A DNA stretch of 64,000 nt from Phanerodontia chrysosporium (taxonomy: Eukaryota; Basidiomycota; Agaricomycetes; Polyporales; Phanerochaetaceae), in contig MJGA01000032.1 in the NCBI GenBank assembly GCA_001910725.1, forward strand, positions 1 through 64,000, in the 5' to 3' direction. Shown here one piece after another: positions 30,401 through 40,800 of this stretch. Every line of letters starts with the position of its first letter. The first letter of the stretch is position 1. The notes beneath the pieces are model-generated. The model ran no database searches and had not been told where the DNA came from. It worked only from the letters and a program-made list of their open reading frames with translations. Made by a program: the position numbers and the translations under genes.

Positions 30401-33400
30401 GAGCTGAGCAGCCGGAGAACACGTTCTGGTGAGTCCCCCTTCTGCTCCTTATCACTCTCTGGCCTGCTAACTCTCCCGTTTCGGTCACAGAAGTCCCCTA
30501 TGCCCTGGGGTACCTGGGCGACTTCCCCTCGACCCTGGCAGCTCTCAGACGTGCCAGTCCTCAACGAATCCGAACTCAGGGCAGCGCACGAGGTGTGCAT
30601 CGTAGGTATGTACTGCCCTGCTACGCGTTCGAGCCATTCACGCCTTTCTTTAGGTGCCCAATGCCCTTCGTACACCTGCACATGTGCGTCGGCGCAGCAC
30701 CGCGAAAACATGTCAGCGAGCCGTGCGGCAGCTTCACTGCCCCGCTCATTTCCAAAGGTACGCCTACCGCTTGCTTCAGGGTCCCTTTCGGGTTCGCTAA
30801 CCTCGTGTATGCATTCAGGAGTCTGCACTCGCGTCGAACACGGTGCGTCGAGGCCTTCAGCGACTCGGCGGCCGTTCGGGGCCTCTGCTGCGCAGGTATG
30901 CCTTTCTCTCACTCTCTGAGACGTTTGACATACCCTTTGCCCTTCACAGATCGAGCCATTCGTTTGGTTTGCACCCTCAAGCACAAAACTCGGCAAGCCG
31001 CGGTCCTGTCGCGTCGCGGACCCGGGAACTTCGCGTACGCGCATGGGTGCCAGGGGTCCTGCACGCGTTTGCGCAGTGTCGGTTCTTTCGGCCGCCGGGC
31101 ATCCTTCCCCTCTCAGCTCCTGTCGCGCAAGCGCCAGCCCAGCCCAAGGTACGTCTTCTGCAGGTACCGAGGATTGATCTACTGACGTCATGGTGCCACT
31201 TGCAGGTTCTGAGTCTTCGCGTTCGCGCTCGCGTTCGTGTGCTGAATAGCGCGTCCCCTCAAGTCCCCCTTCGTCAGGTGGTCCAGCATGGAGGCCTGGC
31301 ATTCGCTGCCGGCCGAAGACGCGTCGAACGGCACTCCGCTCGTTCTCCAGCTGCCTGAACAGTGCACTACGGCGCACCCAGAGGTCTCTTGACGCCGAGT
31401 CACACTCGACATCAAAGAGGCGTTCTGCGGAGGCCCGATCGCTTCGTGCGCTAATCCATAGGTCTCTTGGTGGCGGTAGGTAAGTGCCATTCCTTTCATC
31501 CTCGTCGATCTCACGCAACTGGTCTCGTAGAACGCATTTCGCCTTGCGCACAGTCTCGCGCCATTCTCGGTGCGCGATTTCCTCTCCGTTCACATACCTA
31601 AGACCTACCAGTTCTAGCCAGGCATCCTCATCCGCCAGGATGGGGATAACATCCTCTTCCGTCAGAGGATCACTCACTAGCTCTGGCCGCCAACGCTGCC
31701 GTGTTAATGGTAACGGTGCGTTTCCTGGTACTGGGAATGTATCCAGTGGCTGAAGCACTGGGGTTCCAGGCTCCGTAAGTACCCTAGGTACGCTTTCATC
31801 GCGCATTTCCACGTCTGGCTGACTTCCTTCTTCTAGGTTGAGGGCTTGAACACTTTCCGCTAGCGTGTCCGAATCTCCTACCTGCACACTGAGAACATGC
31901 CCTGCTTTAAGCAGATTACAGCGCGGCCTCCCGCCGCTCTGAACCTCACACTTTGCAGGAACATTCTGAGGACAGTCTCTTCCCAAGGCTTTGAGCTCGT
32001 ACTGCTCAGCCTCAATCAGACGGCGAGTCTCTTCCCAAAAATCTTGTGCGAGCTCGCGCCATACCTGATCGTGGTCGTCCTTACAGCGTACGCGGATGTC
32101 GTCAGCCAACCAGCAAAGCAAGTCACGCGAGTAACCTTCGCGTTCCTCAGCTTTGTCGATCTCCTTCAACTCGTGTCTCAAACGTCGGGCAAGACATTTC
32201 TCAATGGTACGTCGACTCTGCCTTACTTCCTCATGCTTGTCATCGTACTCATCGTGAATTATCTGCCACGGATCTGCCTCAGACCCGCTGTCTGAGGTCT
32301 CGTCATCAGAAGTAACACTCTCCGTCTGAGAGTCTGTAGGTGAGTCGTTTTCACCCATACTGACTTCACTGTCTGACTGATCCGTTTCTCCCACGCTGTC
32401 CACAATCCTCTCCTCACCATCTCTACCCTTTCCCTCTACGCACGGATCTTCTTCCACCCTCATACTGCCAGGGTCCCCTGTGTCTTGCTCTGACAGGTCT
32501 GTGACCGTGGGTATGATGTATTCATCCGGTGCGTTTCCCTTTCCTTCCTTCACCTTATCCCTCTTGCTAACCTTCCTTCCTACGACCTGGACACTGAACA
32601 CATTCTCCCGTGGTTCAGGTATCTCATCCTCGGCGGAACCAGTGTCAGCAGTCATCTCAACATCGTGCAGGCTATTTGCTTCTTCTAGAGGTACGTCAGC
32701 CCTAGCTTCATCAGCGTATCTTCCGTTAGATACCTGGCTAGACTGAATACACTCTAAGTCAATCAGCCCGTACGGCACATCAGTGGCAAGCAAGGCAGCA
32801 CGGCAAGTATCTTCTTGACGCCGCTGCTCGTCCATGGCCCTTGTGCCATGCTGTACTTCCAAGGTATGTGCGCGCCGTTGCATGTCCGATGAATTTGCTG
32901 ACCCTTCATCTAGAACCTTATTTACAGAGTTTTGCACAGTTTCAACAATGAGCTCCCATAAACTCCGTCCAGGAGGACCACGTTCGGGTACGTGCGAATC
33001 CTCGTTAACAAGTATGGGTCCCGGCTCATTATATTCATCTTCGGCTGGCTCCTCTTCCGACATCTGATGCAGTTGAGAGGGGCGTGACGCATAGTACACC
33101 TCTGCGCTGCCTTCTCTCTTGTCGTAAGCATCTGTCGTAGGTTCTAGTTCAGGTACATCTTCCGACTCCTCGCCTTCCATTGACTCGTCTTCATTATCCT
33201 CTGACTCTTGTAAGTCCAACCATCGTATGACGTCACTGCTGGCGCTTGCATAACTGCTGTCTGATTCAGCACCGCCATCAGTATCTTCATCGCTGGACTC
33301 AAGGTCGATAATTGTGTCAATGCTTTCAAGGCTTGCTGTAGGACTTAGCGGGGGTGATGTAGTATAGCTTGATGTAGCGTAACTCTCAGCTTCAGAATAA

Positions 33401-34887
33401 TCTGTTAACAGCTCCTCGTCTTCAACGTCTGTATTCACCTCTTGAATACAAGCTGCTTGGATCATTCTGGCTGTTCGCCCTGACTGACGTCGTTCTAACC
33501 GGGGCTGCTTGTACTCGAACTCGATGTCAATATCTGACGTATCTATGCCTGTCACCATATTGACTAGATGGTGAGTACGGTCTAGATATTCCTGCAGTGC
33601 AGGATCAACATCGTATTCAGGAGTGACTAGCATTTCATACCTGACTACCAAAGACTGGTCTTTGAATAGCAGGTATGTTCCATCCCGACGCTCATCAATG
33701 CTAACATAGTTCCCTCGTTGCCAAGGTCTTCCGAGCAATAGATCGAAGGGTGGCTGAGTTCCAATAAACAGACTGGCCCGGGTGACTACCGCGCCACAGG
33801 TTAATGGAACATCAGGCACAAAGCCTTGCAGCAGTCCTTCACCACCATTGGCATCTCCCATTACGATTTGCCTTGTGACGTCAATTGGACGTCCTACGGT
33901 GTTCTGCCAAATCTTGCGATTAACAATATTTAGCTGAGATCCCGTATCAACAATTGCCGTAATAGGACTTCCATCAATCTCAATTCTGAAGCGAATGAGT
34001 TGACCTCGATGCCGAGTGGGAAATGCGGAAGCTGTAGCACAAGTTGCTGTGTCAAAGAATGTGTCGCGTTCTTTGACTTGTGAGATCATAGCCTTGTCCA
34101 ACGCTTTGGACTTGCCTAGGGCATTCTTAGGCTTGATAGCTTCTTGTACCTGCTTTGACATTTCTTGTGAAACTGCCAAAAACTCCCCTACTCCCAACGT
34201 AAGAGGGGCATTCAAGACCTTGTCCAGCACAGTCCTTGGGTTCACAAGAGCTTGGATCTCTGAACGTCGTGGCTGTCTACGCTGAACTCCTTCTGCATCC
34301 GTCTTGCTCCCTGAAGGTCCCGTTCGAGTAGTGGTTCCTTCCCTCATGGGTTCTGCTCGCTGTTTTCCCTTCTGCTTAAGGGATGGCTGAGTCAAATCCT
34401 CCATGAATGCGTCATCATCATGGGTGTCAAACGCAATAGGGGGAATATCCACTGGCACTGGTACTGGGTCTGGAACCGGTACAGGTACAGGTACTTGCAC
34501 CTGTCGCTGATCTGCATCCTTACGGGCATTCCTCGGAGGACCACGCTTTACTGTAACAGGTGGAAGGTTTTTCTTTGCCCGCTCTTCTGTTTGCTTAGAA
34601 GAGGGTAACCATACACCGTCAAAGCGCTCCTTACGATTTGTAGTAATGCCTCGGGTAGACCTAGTAGCCTCAAGGACCTCCACTTCCTTCTCTTCCTCCT
34701 CTTCTTCATCTTCTGCGAAGTCACCGTAACCATCACTTTCCACCTGCTCTGATTCACTTGAGTAGTAGTGAACCGGAGCTTGCCTTCTTGCAGATGCAAA
34801 TTTGTTTGAGTCGCTTGGCGCTGGGTTGCCTGGACTGAAACAAAGTTGGCCTGAGGCGTAGTGGCTCGCTTGATGGCTGATATCCAA
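27406..34887 (-). CDS. Giant ORF: protease plus about 2,000 residues of unknown function
   Basis: A single open frame of 2,493 codons. It overlaps gag by 340 nt in the -1 frame, so its start is probably a frameshift from gag. Order: acidic/proline N-terminus, retropepsin (DTGSQLNIV at about 314; LLLGRPW), very acidic Ser/Asp/Glu region (about 420-1150), helical charged region (WELVGLRY-like, about 1150-1250), then a distinct globular module from about residue 1520 (WDMQLVHHEPHGHLGIHV, NQALWYAYNARLYLTVRP, GVFAMRPRLGRYFNAD, PDVEIFGRDQLRITWPWGEW), and a Ser/Pro-rich then helical C-terminus. I recall similar multicopy hypothetical proteins from polypores, function unknown. GC content rises over 27400-31200. 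Possibly a captured host-type gene. Confidence 0.75.
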   Translation of the reverse strand: MDISHQASHYASGQLCFSPGNPAPSDSNKFASARRQAPVHYYSSESEQVESDGYGDFAEDEEEEEEKEVEVLEATRSTRGITTNRKERFDGVWLPSSKQTEERAKKNLPPVTVKRGPPRNARKDADQRQVQVPVPVPVPDPVPVPVDIPPIAFDTHDDDAFMEDLTQPSLKQKGKQRAEPMREGTTTRTGPSGSKTDAEGVQRRQPRRSEIQALVNPRTVLDKVLNAPLTLGVGEFLAVSQEMSKQVQEAIKPKNALGKSKALDKAMISQVKERDTFFDTATCATASAFPTRHRGQLIRFRIEIDGSPITAIVDTGSQLNIVNRKIWQNTVGRPIDVTRQIVMGDANGGEGLLQGFVPDVPLTCGAVVTRASLFIGTQPPFDLLLGRPWQRGNYVSIDERRDGTYLLFKDQSLVVRYEMLVTPEYDVDPALQEYLDRTHHLVNMVTGIDTSDIDIEFEYKQPRLERRQSGRTARMIQAACIQEVNTDVEDEELLTDYSEAESYATSSYTTSPPLSPTASLESIDTIIDLESSDEDTDGGAESDSSYASASSDVIRWLDLQESEDNEDESMEGEESEDVPELEPTTDAYDKREGSAEVYYASRPSQLHQMSEEEPAEDEYNEPGPILVNEDSHVPERGPPGRSLWELIVETVQNSVNKVLDEGSANSSDMQRRAHTLEVQHGTRAMDEQRRQEDTCRAALLATDVPYGLIDLECIQSSQVSNGRYADEARADVPLEEANSLHDVEMTADTGSAEDEIPEPRENVFSVQVVGRKVSKRDKVKEGKGNAPDEYIIPTVTDLSEQDTGDPGSMRVEEDPCVEGKGRDGEERIVDSVGETDQSDSEVSMGENDSPTDSQTESVTSDDETSDSGSEADPWQIIHDEYDDKHEEVRQSRRTIEKCLARRLRHELKEIDKAEEREGYSRDLLCWLADDIRVRCKDDHDQVWRELAQDFWEETRRLIEAEQYELKALGRDCPQNVPAKCEVQSGGRPRCNLLKAGHVLSVQVGDSDTLAESVQALNLEEGSQPDVEMRDESVPRVLTEPGTPVLQPLDTFPVPGNAPLPLTRQRWRPELVSDPLTEEDVIPILADEDAWLELVGLRYVNGEEIAHREWRETVRKAKCVLRDQLREIDEDERNGTYLPPPRDLWISARSDRASAERLFDVECDSASRDLWVRRSALFRQLENERSAVRRVFGRQRMPGLHAGPPDEGGLEGTRYSAHEREREREDSEPASGTMTSVDQSSVPAEDVPWAGLALARQELRGEGCPAAERTDTAQTRAGPLAPMRVREVPGSATRQDRGLPSFVLEGANQTNGSICEGQRVCQTSQRVRERHTCAAEAPNGRRVAEGLDAPCSTRVQTPECIHEVSEPERDPEASGRRTFGNERGSEAAARLADMFSRCCADAHVQVYEGHWAPKERREWLERVAGQYIPTMHTSCAALSSDSLRTGTSESCQGRGEVAQVPQGIGDFCDRNGRVSRPESDKEQKGDSPERVLRLLSSSLGYRPTFSPVCTTSEPSRRVLSMSDAWDMQLVHHEPHGHLGIHVSGSSLFTHEVLGPGRDAISFRVPTQCFPFNQALWYAYNARLYLTVRPGHGLLGVFAMRPRLGRYFNADTPGDDHAILKFKTDDGAAFYIPLAEPGKGTVARVSITTQLLTGCLVPEMYQAGDHMFPMIVAPQHLVQLLEETDGLFREYKTHVRGLLVLTYDPPPPVPEFKAALGRVREIMERDHPDVEIFGRDQLRITWPWGEWVLDRNGNMQALRDEEETYQEDEMEDVRKRRDDEKPRPELIPLPQAVFDFAGQRVQSPSSRREEQGLVENGPRRDEMRARETEAKRFCEQARLLIAGYAALKSGKPCDGHDRRYAREKPRERGTDTKPPRLLATDSSPHMVVPRPELERSDITDFFKSLTADLGAPVSEDPRRRWFPIRLAVGPGPSTAASAEGASSSGSVSPTAYSAGSPLSSTTSFHSPPIPFSPPRPATASPRIDVGRRTQDVHEALKAVKEVMREVGVGREHGELHGTPAGAGEGMLHAARTALTPYLCRDTDSAHRQALRPSQVLHINAAVEADVIERPPTPYLKPVDEHAVPRYGTADFSPSPLQLPSPLLNHVPNGLTLSPQKQQVIPRTVRTQPLRLPWHGADEAAQSSTSPASPSSSCPSLVLSSPHDDDALSTLYERLEEGQRSTSDYDAWNAAFTANADSMDVEEPDTRAAPPQDDFEVLDEAVIEEARREFVHRATRNDLDARMDEEERPFRRDTTGSSSSASTQESPESAIEEPYTRPLTIEEARAAGPPPSVVAPAPRIPLPARPRFAPTFTYQQQATHGQGEGMPRVRESAGELHSLLRLPNPKQAFARYQRDGYLGTLALAGAAAVRNTAIPALHSEVNDAVHAGLLQDMVDARSGKTELSVEMLEMFYPYHEDRDTPYLYPEEQMSLRRCIFFWTARNSLGQHDERIKWLQSLLHLQSGNRADNRNVRRMRQNGRLGPAGRGRDVVTYGGSL

Positions 34888-36506
34888 TCTTCATTACGTC
34901 GCTTGAATAGAATACCGCCATTGGTGAGAATGATTTGACCACTCTCATTTCTGGTGATAATTCCATTAGCAAAGTACTCCTGCAGCTTCTCGCATCTATT
35001 CATGGTGTGTCCTGTAAGTCCACATCCGAAACAGAGGCGATCCTCCATTCTATCTGAGAACGACGAAGATCCATTTCCAAAATGGGGTGGTGGATCACGA
35101 TCTGCGTTCCTGGCTCTTGGCGCTAATGGAGGCGCTGGTGGTGCAGAAGCCCGTCTCCGATCTACTGGTGCTGCCACAATGCTCTTGACTAAGGGGTTCC
35201 TGTTACAGGCCCGGAAATAGGCCACTGCGTAAGCAGGATCATCAATCCGCATTCCTTGCATCTGCGTGATTAATTCCTCAATTTCAAGATCATCCCTAGA
35301 CAGTTCCTTGTTAGGAGTGGGTGGACGTAATGTCATGCGTGACGATGGGGCATCAAAGTCGCTTTCAGATGAAGATCCATGCTCTGTCTTCTTGAACTTG
35401 ACTGAGCGCTTCGATGACTTCTTCGCTACCTGGGTCTTCTTCTTCCCTTCTCTAACCCTCGACGACTCTCGCTTCTTCTTCTTCTTCCTCTTCCTCTTGC
35501 TGATAAAGTCATCTTCAGATAGGTCTTCTTCTCCTGATCCTGAATCTGATTCATCTGAGTCTGACGTTGTCTCATTTCCAGATTCATCTACTTCTGTATC
35601 TGATAGTAAACGATCTCGATCAAAGCGACAACGATGCAAGAGAGACTCTGCTACCTCGACCACATCATCCACATTAAAGGGTTCTGCGAGGTCATGGTTG
35701 GGAAGCTTAGCAACAAGCCGAGACTCAAGTAAGTTTCTGAAGGATTCAGGAATTCCTATCCAGCAGAAATACTTGTAGTCGTAGTCTGAAAGCCTGTTGT
35801 GATTCTTCAACCAACCAGCAATCCGGATGAAGTCTCGCATATACTTGGCCCAAGCCTTCATTGTCTTGATAGACTTAGTCCTAGAACGACGAGCGAGCTT
35901 CTCCAGATCTCTGGTAGCAAAACGCTTGGAATCCTTGTCCGCTTCATAATACTTCTTTATGCTGTGAACAAAGGATGCCCAGCTGGGGGTTCGATAGCTT
36001 GGCAAACCCTCCATGAACTTGCGCACACTACGTGAGCAATACTGTGTAATGCTCTCGACCATGTCTTGGTCTGACGTAACATTGTGCTTCTGACAAAGGC
36101 GCTCATAGAAATACAGGAACGGAAGCACATCTGAATGCTTTCCTGTGAACTTCTTAGGAGCTCCTTTCTGACCTGGGAGGGGTAGGTCGACTACACCACC
36201 TCCTAGGGGTGCAGCTGCAGCCATGGTAGCCTGTGCTGTCTGTTGCGATGACTGCACATGGGGCTGACCCTGAGGCTGCTGCTGCTGCTGGCCTTGAACT
36301 TGCGACGAACCAGCAGGCATCCTTGATGACATGGATGCTAAACCGCGAACCGTAACGTGAACACTTGACGACGTAGACGCGTGTGACGTGGAACCAACTA
36401 CTTGCTGAGGTGACGTAGGTCGGGACGACGTGCTTGACAACGACGGTACTGACGACGGTGGCGAAGACGTAGACGAAAACGTAGGCGTCGGAGGATCTCC
36501 TGACAT
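34548..36506 (-). CDS. gag: Gag of giant gypsy element
   Basis: 652 codons. Ser/Thr/Pro-rich then Gln-rich N-terminus, capsid-like domain (about 120-300, GAPKKFTGKHSDVLPFLYFYER; FATRDLEKLARRSRTKSIKTM), acidic and Lys-rich linker (KRKRKKKKK), and a CCHC knuckle (CFGCGLTGHTMNRC, around residue 490). The last about 115 residues overlap the protease ORF and look like a shadow of it, so most product may shift frame before the stop. Starts about 30 nt inside the primer site. Intact. Confidence 0.9.
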   Translation of the reverse strand: MSGDPPTPTFSSTSSPPSSVPSLSSTSSRPTSPQQVVGSTSHASTSSSVHVTVRGLASMSSRMPAGSSQVQGQQQQQPQGQPHVQSSQQTAQATMAAAAPLGGGVVDLPLPGQKGAPKKFTGKHSDVLPFLYFYERLCQKHNVTSDQDMVESITQYCSRSVRKFMEGLPSYRTPSWASFVHSIKKYYEADKDSKRFATRDLEKLARRSRTKSIKTMKAWAKYMRDFIRIAGWLKNHNRLSDYDYKYFCWIGIPESFRNLLESRLVAKLPNHDLAEPFNVDDVVEVAESLLHRCRFDRDRLLSDTEVDESGNETTSDSDESDSGSGEEDLSEDDFISKRKRKKKKKRESSRVREGKKKTQVAKKSSKRSVKFKKTEHGSSSESDFDAPSSRMTLRPPTPNKELSRDDLEIEELITQMQGMRIDDPAYAVAYFRACNRNPLVKSIVAAPVDRRRASAPPAPPLAPRARNADRDPPPHFGNGSSSFSDRMEDRLCFGCGLTGHTMNRCEKLQEYFANGIITRNESGQIILTNGGILFKRRNEDWISAIKRATTPQANFVSVQATQRQATQTNLHLQEGKLRFTTTQVNQSRWKVMVTVTSQKMKKRRKRRKWRSLRLLGLPEALLQIVRSALTVYGYPLLSKQKSGQRKTFHLLQ

Positions 36507-36536
36507 CTACCAGAACAAACAACCAACTCTGTTTCC

Positions 36537-36554
36537 CCCTCGCGGTGGGCTCCA
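36537..36554 (-). other. tRNA-type primer-binding site of giant gypsy element
   Basis: On the minus strand, two bases (TC) after the LTR end comes TGGAGCCCACCGCGAGGG. The TGG start matches a tRNA CCA tail. I could not assign the tRNA. This differs from the self-priming sites of the other two gypsy families here. Confidence 0.65.
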
Positions 36555-36556
36555 GA

Positions 36557-37762
36557 TGTCGTGGTTGATCCTGTTCAAACCTCCTTAGCTTGCAGGAGTA
36601 GTGTTTGAAGCGAGGAACCGAGTTAGGCGGACTTATCTTTGGTCAGCTTCTGCCTCGGGCGTTCGTGGGAGAAATTACAGAGGTGGAAGGGGGTTCAAGG
36701 ATGTGTGAGAAGATGGTAAGGGTGGGGTGACGCCTGGGGTAAGATCAAACTACAAACTGTTTTGTAGCAGGACCTTAAACACACAGCAAAAGGAAAAGCC
36801 TGTCTGCTTGACCACTTTGCCGGAAAACACCAAACAACATAAACACCAACACAGATACTCTACTTGGGATCTAACCAAGCCTAGAGCATCAAACACCAAC
36901 ACTCTACCAGGGATTAAACCAGGCTAGAGCGCAACTCCAAACAACAACAACAACAACACTCTACTTGGGATTTAACCAAGCTTAGAGCGTAACACCAAAC
37001 AACAACAACAACAACAACAACTACACTCTACCTGGGATTTAACCAAGCTTAGAGTGTAACACCAAACAACAACAACAGTGCTCTACTTGGGATTTAACCA
37101 AGCTTAGAACACAACACCGAACAACGTAAGACAACAGCACAGGTATTCGACACTGGGCAACGTATAGCCAGACTAGAATACCAGACACCACACTCTACTT
37201 GGGATTTAACCAAGCTTAGAGTGCTGACACCGTAAACAACGTTGAACGTAAACACAAAACACGTGAAGGTGATCACAGTACTAAAGAAAGAGCTAGTAAC
37301 GTGGGCCTTCTATTTCCTGGCACATTCAGGGGGGTTTATATACCTTTCCTGAGATGTGAAATTAGTGTATGACTAAGCTATTCTAGAGTATTCTACGTTA
37401 TTCTCTCAAATTCCATCGTATTCTGGTGCTTTCCATCTCCCTGGCTCCCAGCAGGGTATCGCTTTCCAAGCTTTTCCAGAACTTTCCATCACATTCTACT
37501 CTCTTCTTTTACCTTCCAGGGCATGCCTGAAGTACAATGCTTGGTGAGCATTTGTCATGGTATTTGTCGTCTAAAGCCTGGGCCTCATTCCAGGGCATAC
37601 CTGAAGTACAATGCTTGGTGAGCATTTGTCATGGTATTTGTCGTCTAAAGCCTGGGCCTCTGGCCTATCCCAGAATGTCCCTGTTCTCTCGCGCTCGTCT
37701 TTGAGCAGTGAATTAGACTCTATTCATCCATATCTTGTATCAAACATGTTTGATGCATGATA
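36557..37762 (-). repeat. 5' LTR of giant gypsy element
   Basis: 1,206 bp, direct repeat of 21500-22704 with one extra G seen. Minus-sense TATATAAA at 37342-37335. The hairpin array copy is at 36858-37221, so it would be transcribed as leader. Confidence 0.95.
37335..37342 (-). promoter_or_regulatory. TATA box of giant gypsy element
   Basis: TATATAAA on the minus strand in the 5' LTR. Transcript start expected near 37305. Confidence 0.6.
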
Positions 37763-37891
37763 CCGAAAGCGGAAGGTGTCCTCGGACACGGCTTGCGTCC
37801 CACCCTTCCGCTCTCCAGGCTCGCTCGCGCACAGCTCAGACAGTTTTGAGCTTCGCTCGTTTCTTTCACCTAAGCTTAACTAGTTGGCAAC

Positions 37892-40800
37892 ATGGTTGAC
37901 GGACGTCCCCCAGCCGGAATTCGTGGACACGAGATTTTTCACCTGCAGCCAGGGCGGGGTCCTGGCGCCCTACAGGCGCCCCCGGAGTGCGGCGCGGGAG
38001 GAGCAGGAGGAGATAGGTGTCAGATCTTGGGCGTTTACCGTTCCGATATGGTAGGGCGCATCAGCGCCACCAAGCCCCAGCGTTCCGCATATGGACACCT
38101 CTCTCGTAGCACTGTAGTACATGTGTCAGCACCTCGAATATATGGCCATTATGCTCACTAATATGCAGTAGAATTATTCATCACCTTGTAAAGTCGATGA
38201 CTGTGTATTCTGGTCCAGTAAACCTGCTTACATACAGTAATCTCAGACATGTATATATACCAGCTCTGTAGCACCAGAATAAACCAGTTCAGAGTACATT
38301 CTTCACAGGTTATGAGCCCCGCCCTCTAAGGGCACTCTACCTCATTCGACTCCAACTCCTTTCCATCTGCACACCCAACCTCTAGCGTAATTTCTTGAGG
38401 TTATCCCCTGTATTAGTGTAGCTGCCCAATACAGCGATCAGCACTAACACACGTCGTTTACAGCAGCCCCGACATAGGGCAAACGCGTCAGACAGTCCCT
38501 CATAAGGACAGGCGCGGTAGTACACGGGCACATCACTTTACGATCTGGTTCGACGCTGCACTTCAGTGGGCGCGTCGTAGGGGCCTACTCCCCTTGGTAG
38601 CAGAAGATAGTCGTCGAGCTCTTAAACTCGATCTAGACGTCCTACCAAACTTGCGCAATAGTGGTGTTTCTTGGCCCCCGTATCTCTAGCTGTAGATTGT
38701 AGCGTGTACCTAGTACAGGCTTGTCACATCCCACCCAACTCTATCCGCCTCTCGGCTATTTCGGCTAGCTGGGATCAGCGGCGCACTGAACAGTGTACAC
38801 CCGTGCAGACTGGATCGAATCATCGCACCACATCTCTGGACCCCCACCGATCAGCTCGCAGGCGAATCACCTCGTGCTCGTACAGCGATCACACACTATA
38901 GAAATTCTGCACCCGCACCTCCTTTATCCGTCCTCCAATTCCGAACCAAACCCCGAGTCGTTCCCGTCTATCCACTCTCGTCAAAACTTGACGATCACCC
39001 ATACGTCTATTACTATGACCTATCCGAACTCAACGAATTTGTCACCTTCAACCCGACATATTCCATCGGTGATCACGAGAAACCGGGCAAATACGACTTC
39101 TTCGAGGACTTCTCCAAATCCTTCTACCTCCTTCGGTGCAGCAGATTCCTACAAGTACAACAAACTCTACGTTTACCTCCGCCTCATCTATCACCACGAG
39201 CTTCCATACTTCTTCTAGTCATGTCATCATCCTCAGACCCCTTTAAGGCCTCGGCCTCCTCGATTCCCATGCTCGACGGCACCAACTATAAAAAGTGGGC
39301 CGCAGCGATCCACGCTTTCCTCCGGTACTCCGGCTGCTGGGCCCTCATTGAGGGTCACACAGCTCCCACGGCTGACATGCCCGCACCGGGTGTAAGCCGT
39401 CCCGCTGACTCGGATGCCACCGGTCAGGCAGCCTGGGACGAGAAGAACCAGAAAGCGATGGGTGTAATCGAGATGTATACCAAAGAGAACCTAAAGCACC
39501 TCATCGAAGATAAGCGCACTGCCCTCGACATGTGGAACATGCTCAAGTCTGAGTACGAGAAACCAGGTGCCGTCGGCGCATTCGTCGCCTTCCAGGCCCT
39601 GTTCAATGTTCAGCTTGTCGACACGTCTCCACTCGGGCCGCAGCTTGACGCTCTTCACGAGGCTGCTAGTCAGGTTACCCTCGCCGGTATCGAGATCAAG
39701 GACCAGCTCCTCGCTCTCCTCATGGTCAATTGCCTGCCAAAGTCTTATCAGACGCTCGCCTCTACCATTCTTGCGGTACACAAAGACGTCAAGGATCTCA
39801 AGCCTAGCGACGTCAAGCCCAAGATCGTTGAGGAAGAGTCTCGCCGAATTGCCAATCGTACCCAGATCTCACGCGTCTCATCGGCTCCAAAGAAGCAAAC
39901 CAAGCCGTGTGAGAAGTGCGGTCGGAACAATCACACGACCGAGCAGCACTGGGACAAGAAGCCTTCTACGGGCACCGGCAATTCCGGCAACGGCAACGGC
40001 AACAATCAGCAGGGGCAGCAGCAGGGTCAAGGGGGGAAAAGACGTGGGAAAGGCAAAGGAAATAGTAACGGACAGAATACCGCTCAGATTACAGTCGCAC
40101 CGCTTGAAATTGTAAATGTACCGGATATGGCTAAGAGTTCCGAGGAATCCATCTCTGTTTCTCTTTATGCCAACGGTGTGATCGGCGCGTCAACTGACTG
40201 GATGGTTGATTCAGGCTGTACCACACATGTCACCAATCAAAAGTCGGATTTCATATCGTACACGGAGTTCTGTACTCCTGGCGCGGCTCACACTGCCGGC
40301 AAACGCCAAACGATTCCGATACTTGGTGCAGGTACAGTCATACTTCACCACCGGACTGATGACGGTCATAAGCGGTATCTTCTTCTCACAGAAGTTCTGT
40401 ACGTTCCCGACGCAAACATGCGCTTCTTTGCTCCACGCATTCCCGTTCTGAGGGGCCATCATTGGGTGATCAAAGGATCACGAATGACATTGATGGGAGA
40501 TAACGGTGGAAAAGAGACAGTCCTCGCTTCAGCGCATCTGCGCGAGCTTGAGGGTCTCTATTTCATACGCGCAAATATTTTGCACTCTCCACCACTACCA
40601 CGGAAAGACACTCCGTTTGTTGTGGCGGCTATCGAGCCTTTCGATCTCTGGCATGAACGCTTCAGCCACGCCGGCAAGAAAGCTATTGAGTACCTGCCCG
40701 GCAATGTGAAGGGTGTGCCTAAACAGCTCAAGGCACCAGCCGACTCGTCACCGTGCGAGGGCTGTGAACTCGGCAAATCTCGCCGAGATCCCTTTCCGCC

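Larger units (their letters stand above)
21500..37762 (-). mobile_element. Giant Ty3/gypsy element, 16.3 kb, minus strand
   Basis: Bounded by near-identical direct repeats 21500-22704 and 36557-37762 (one indel seen) and a 4-bp duplication CCGA (21496-21499 and 37763-37766). Coding order on the minus strand: primer site, gag, a 2,493-residue ORF beginning with protease, then RT-RNase H-integrase. The internal region is 13.85 kb, far longer than usual gypsy interiors. The excess lies between protease and RT. Near-identical LTRs show recent transposition. In coding sense the termini are TA...CA. Inserted just upstream of the gag gene of the tyrosine-recombinase element. Confidence 0.94.
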
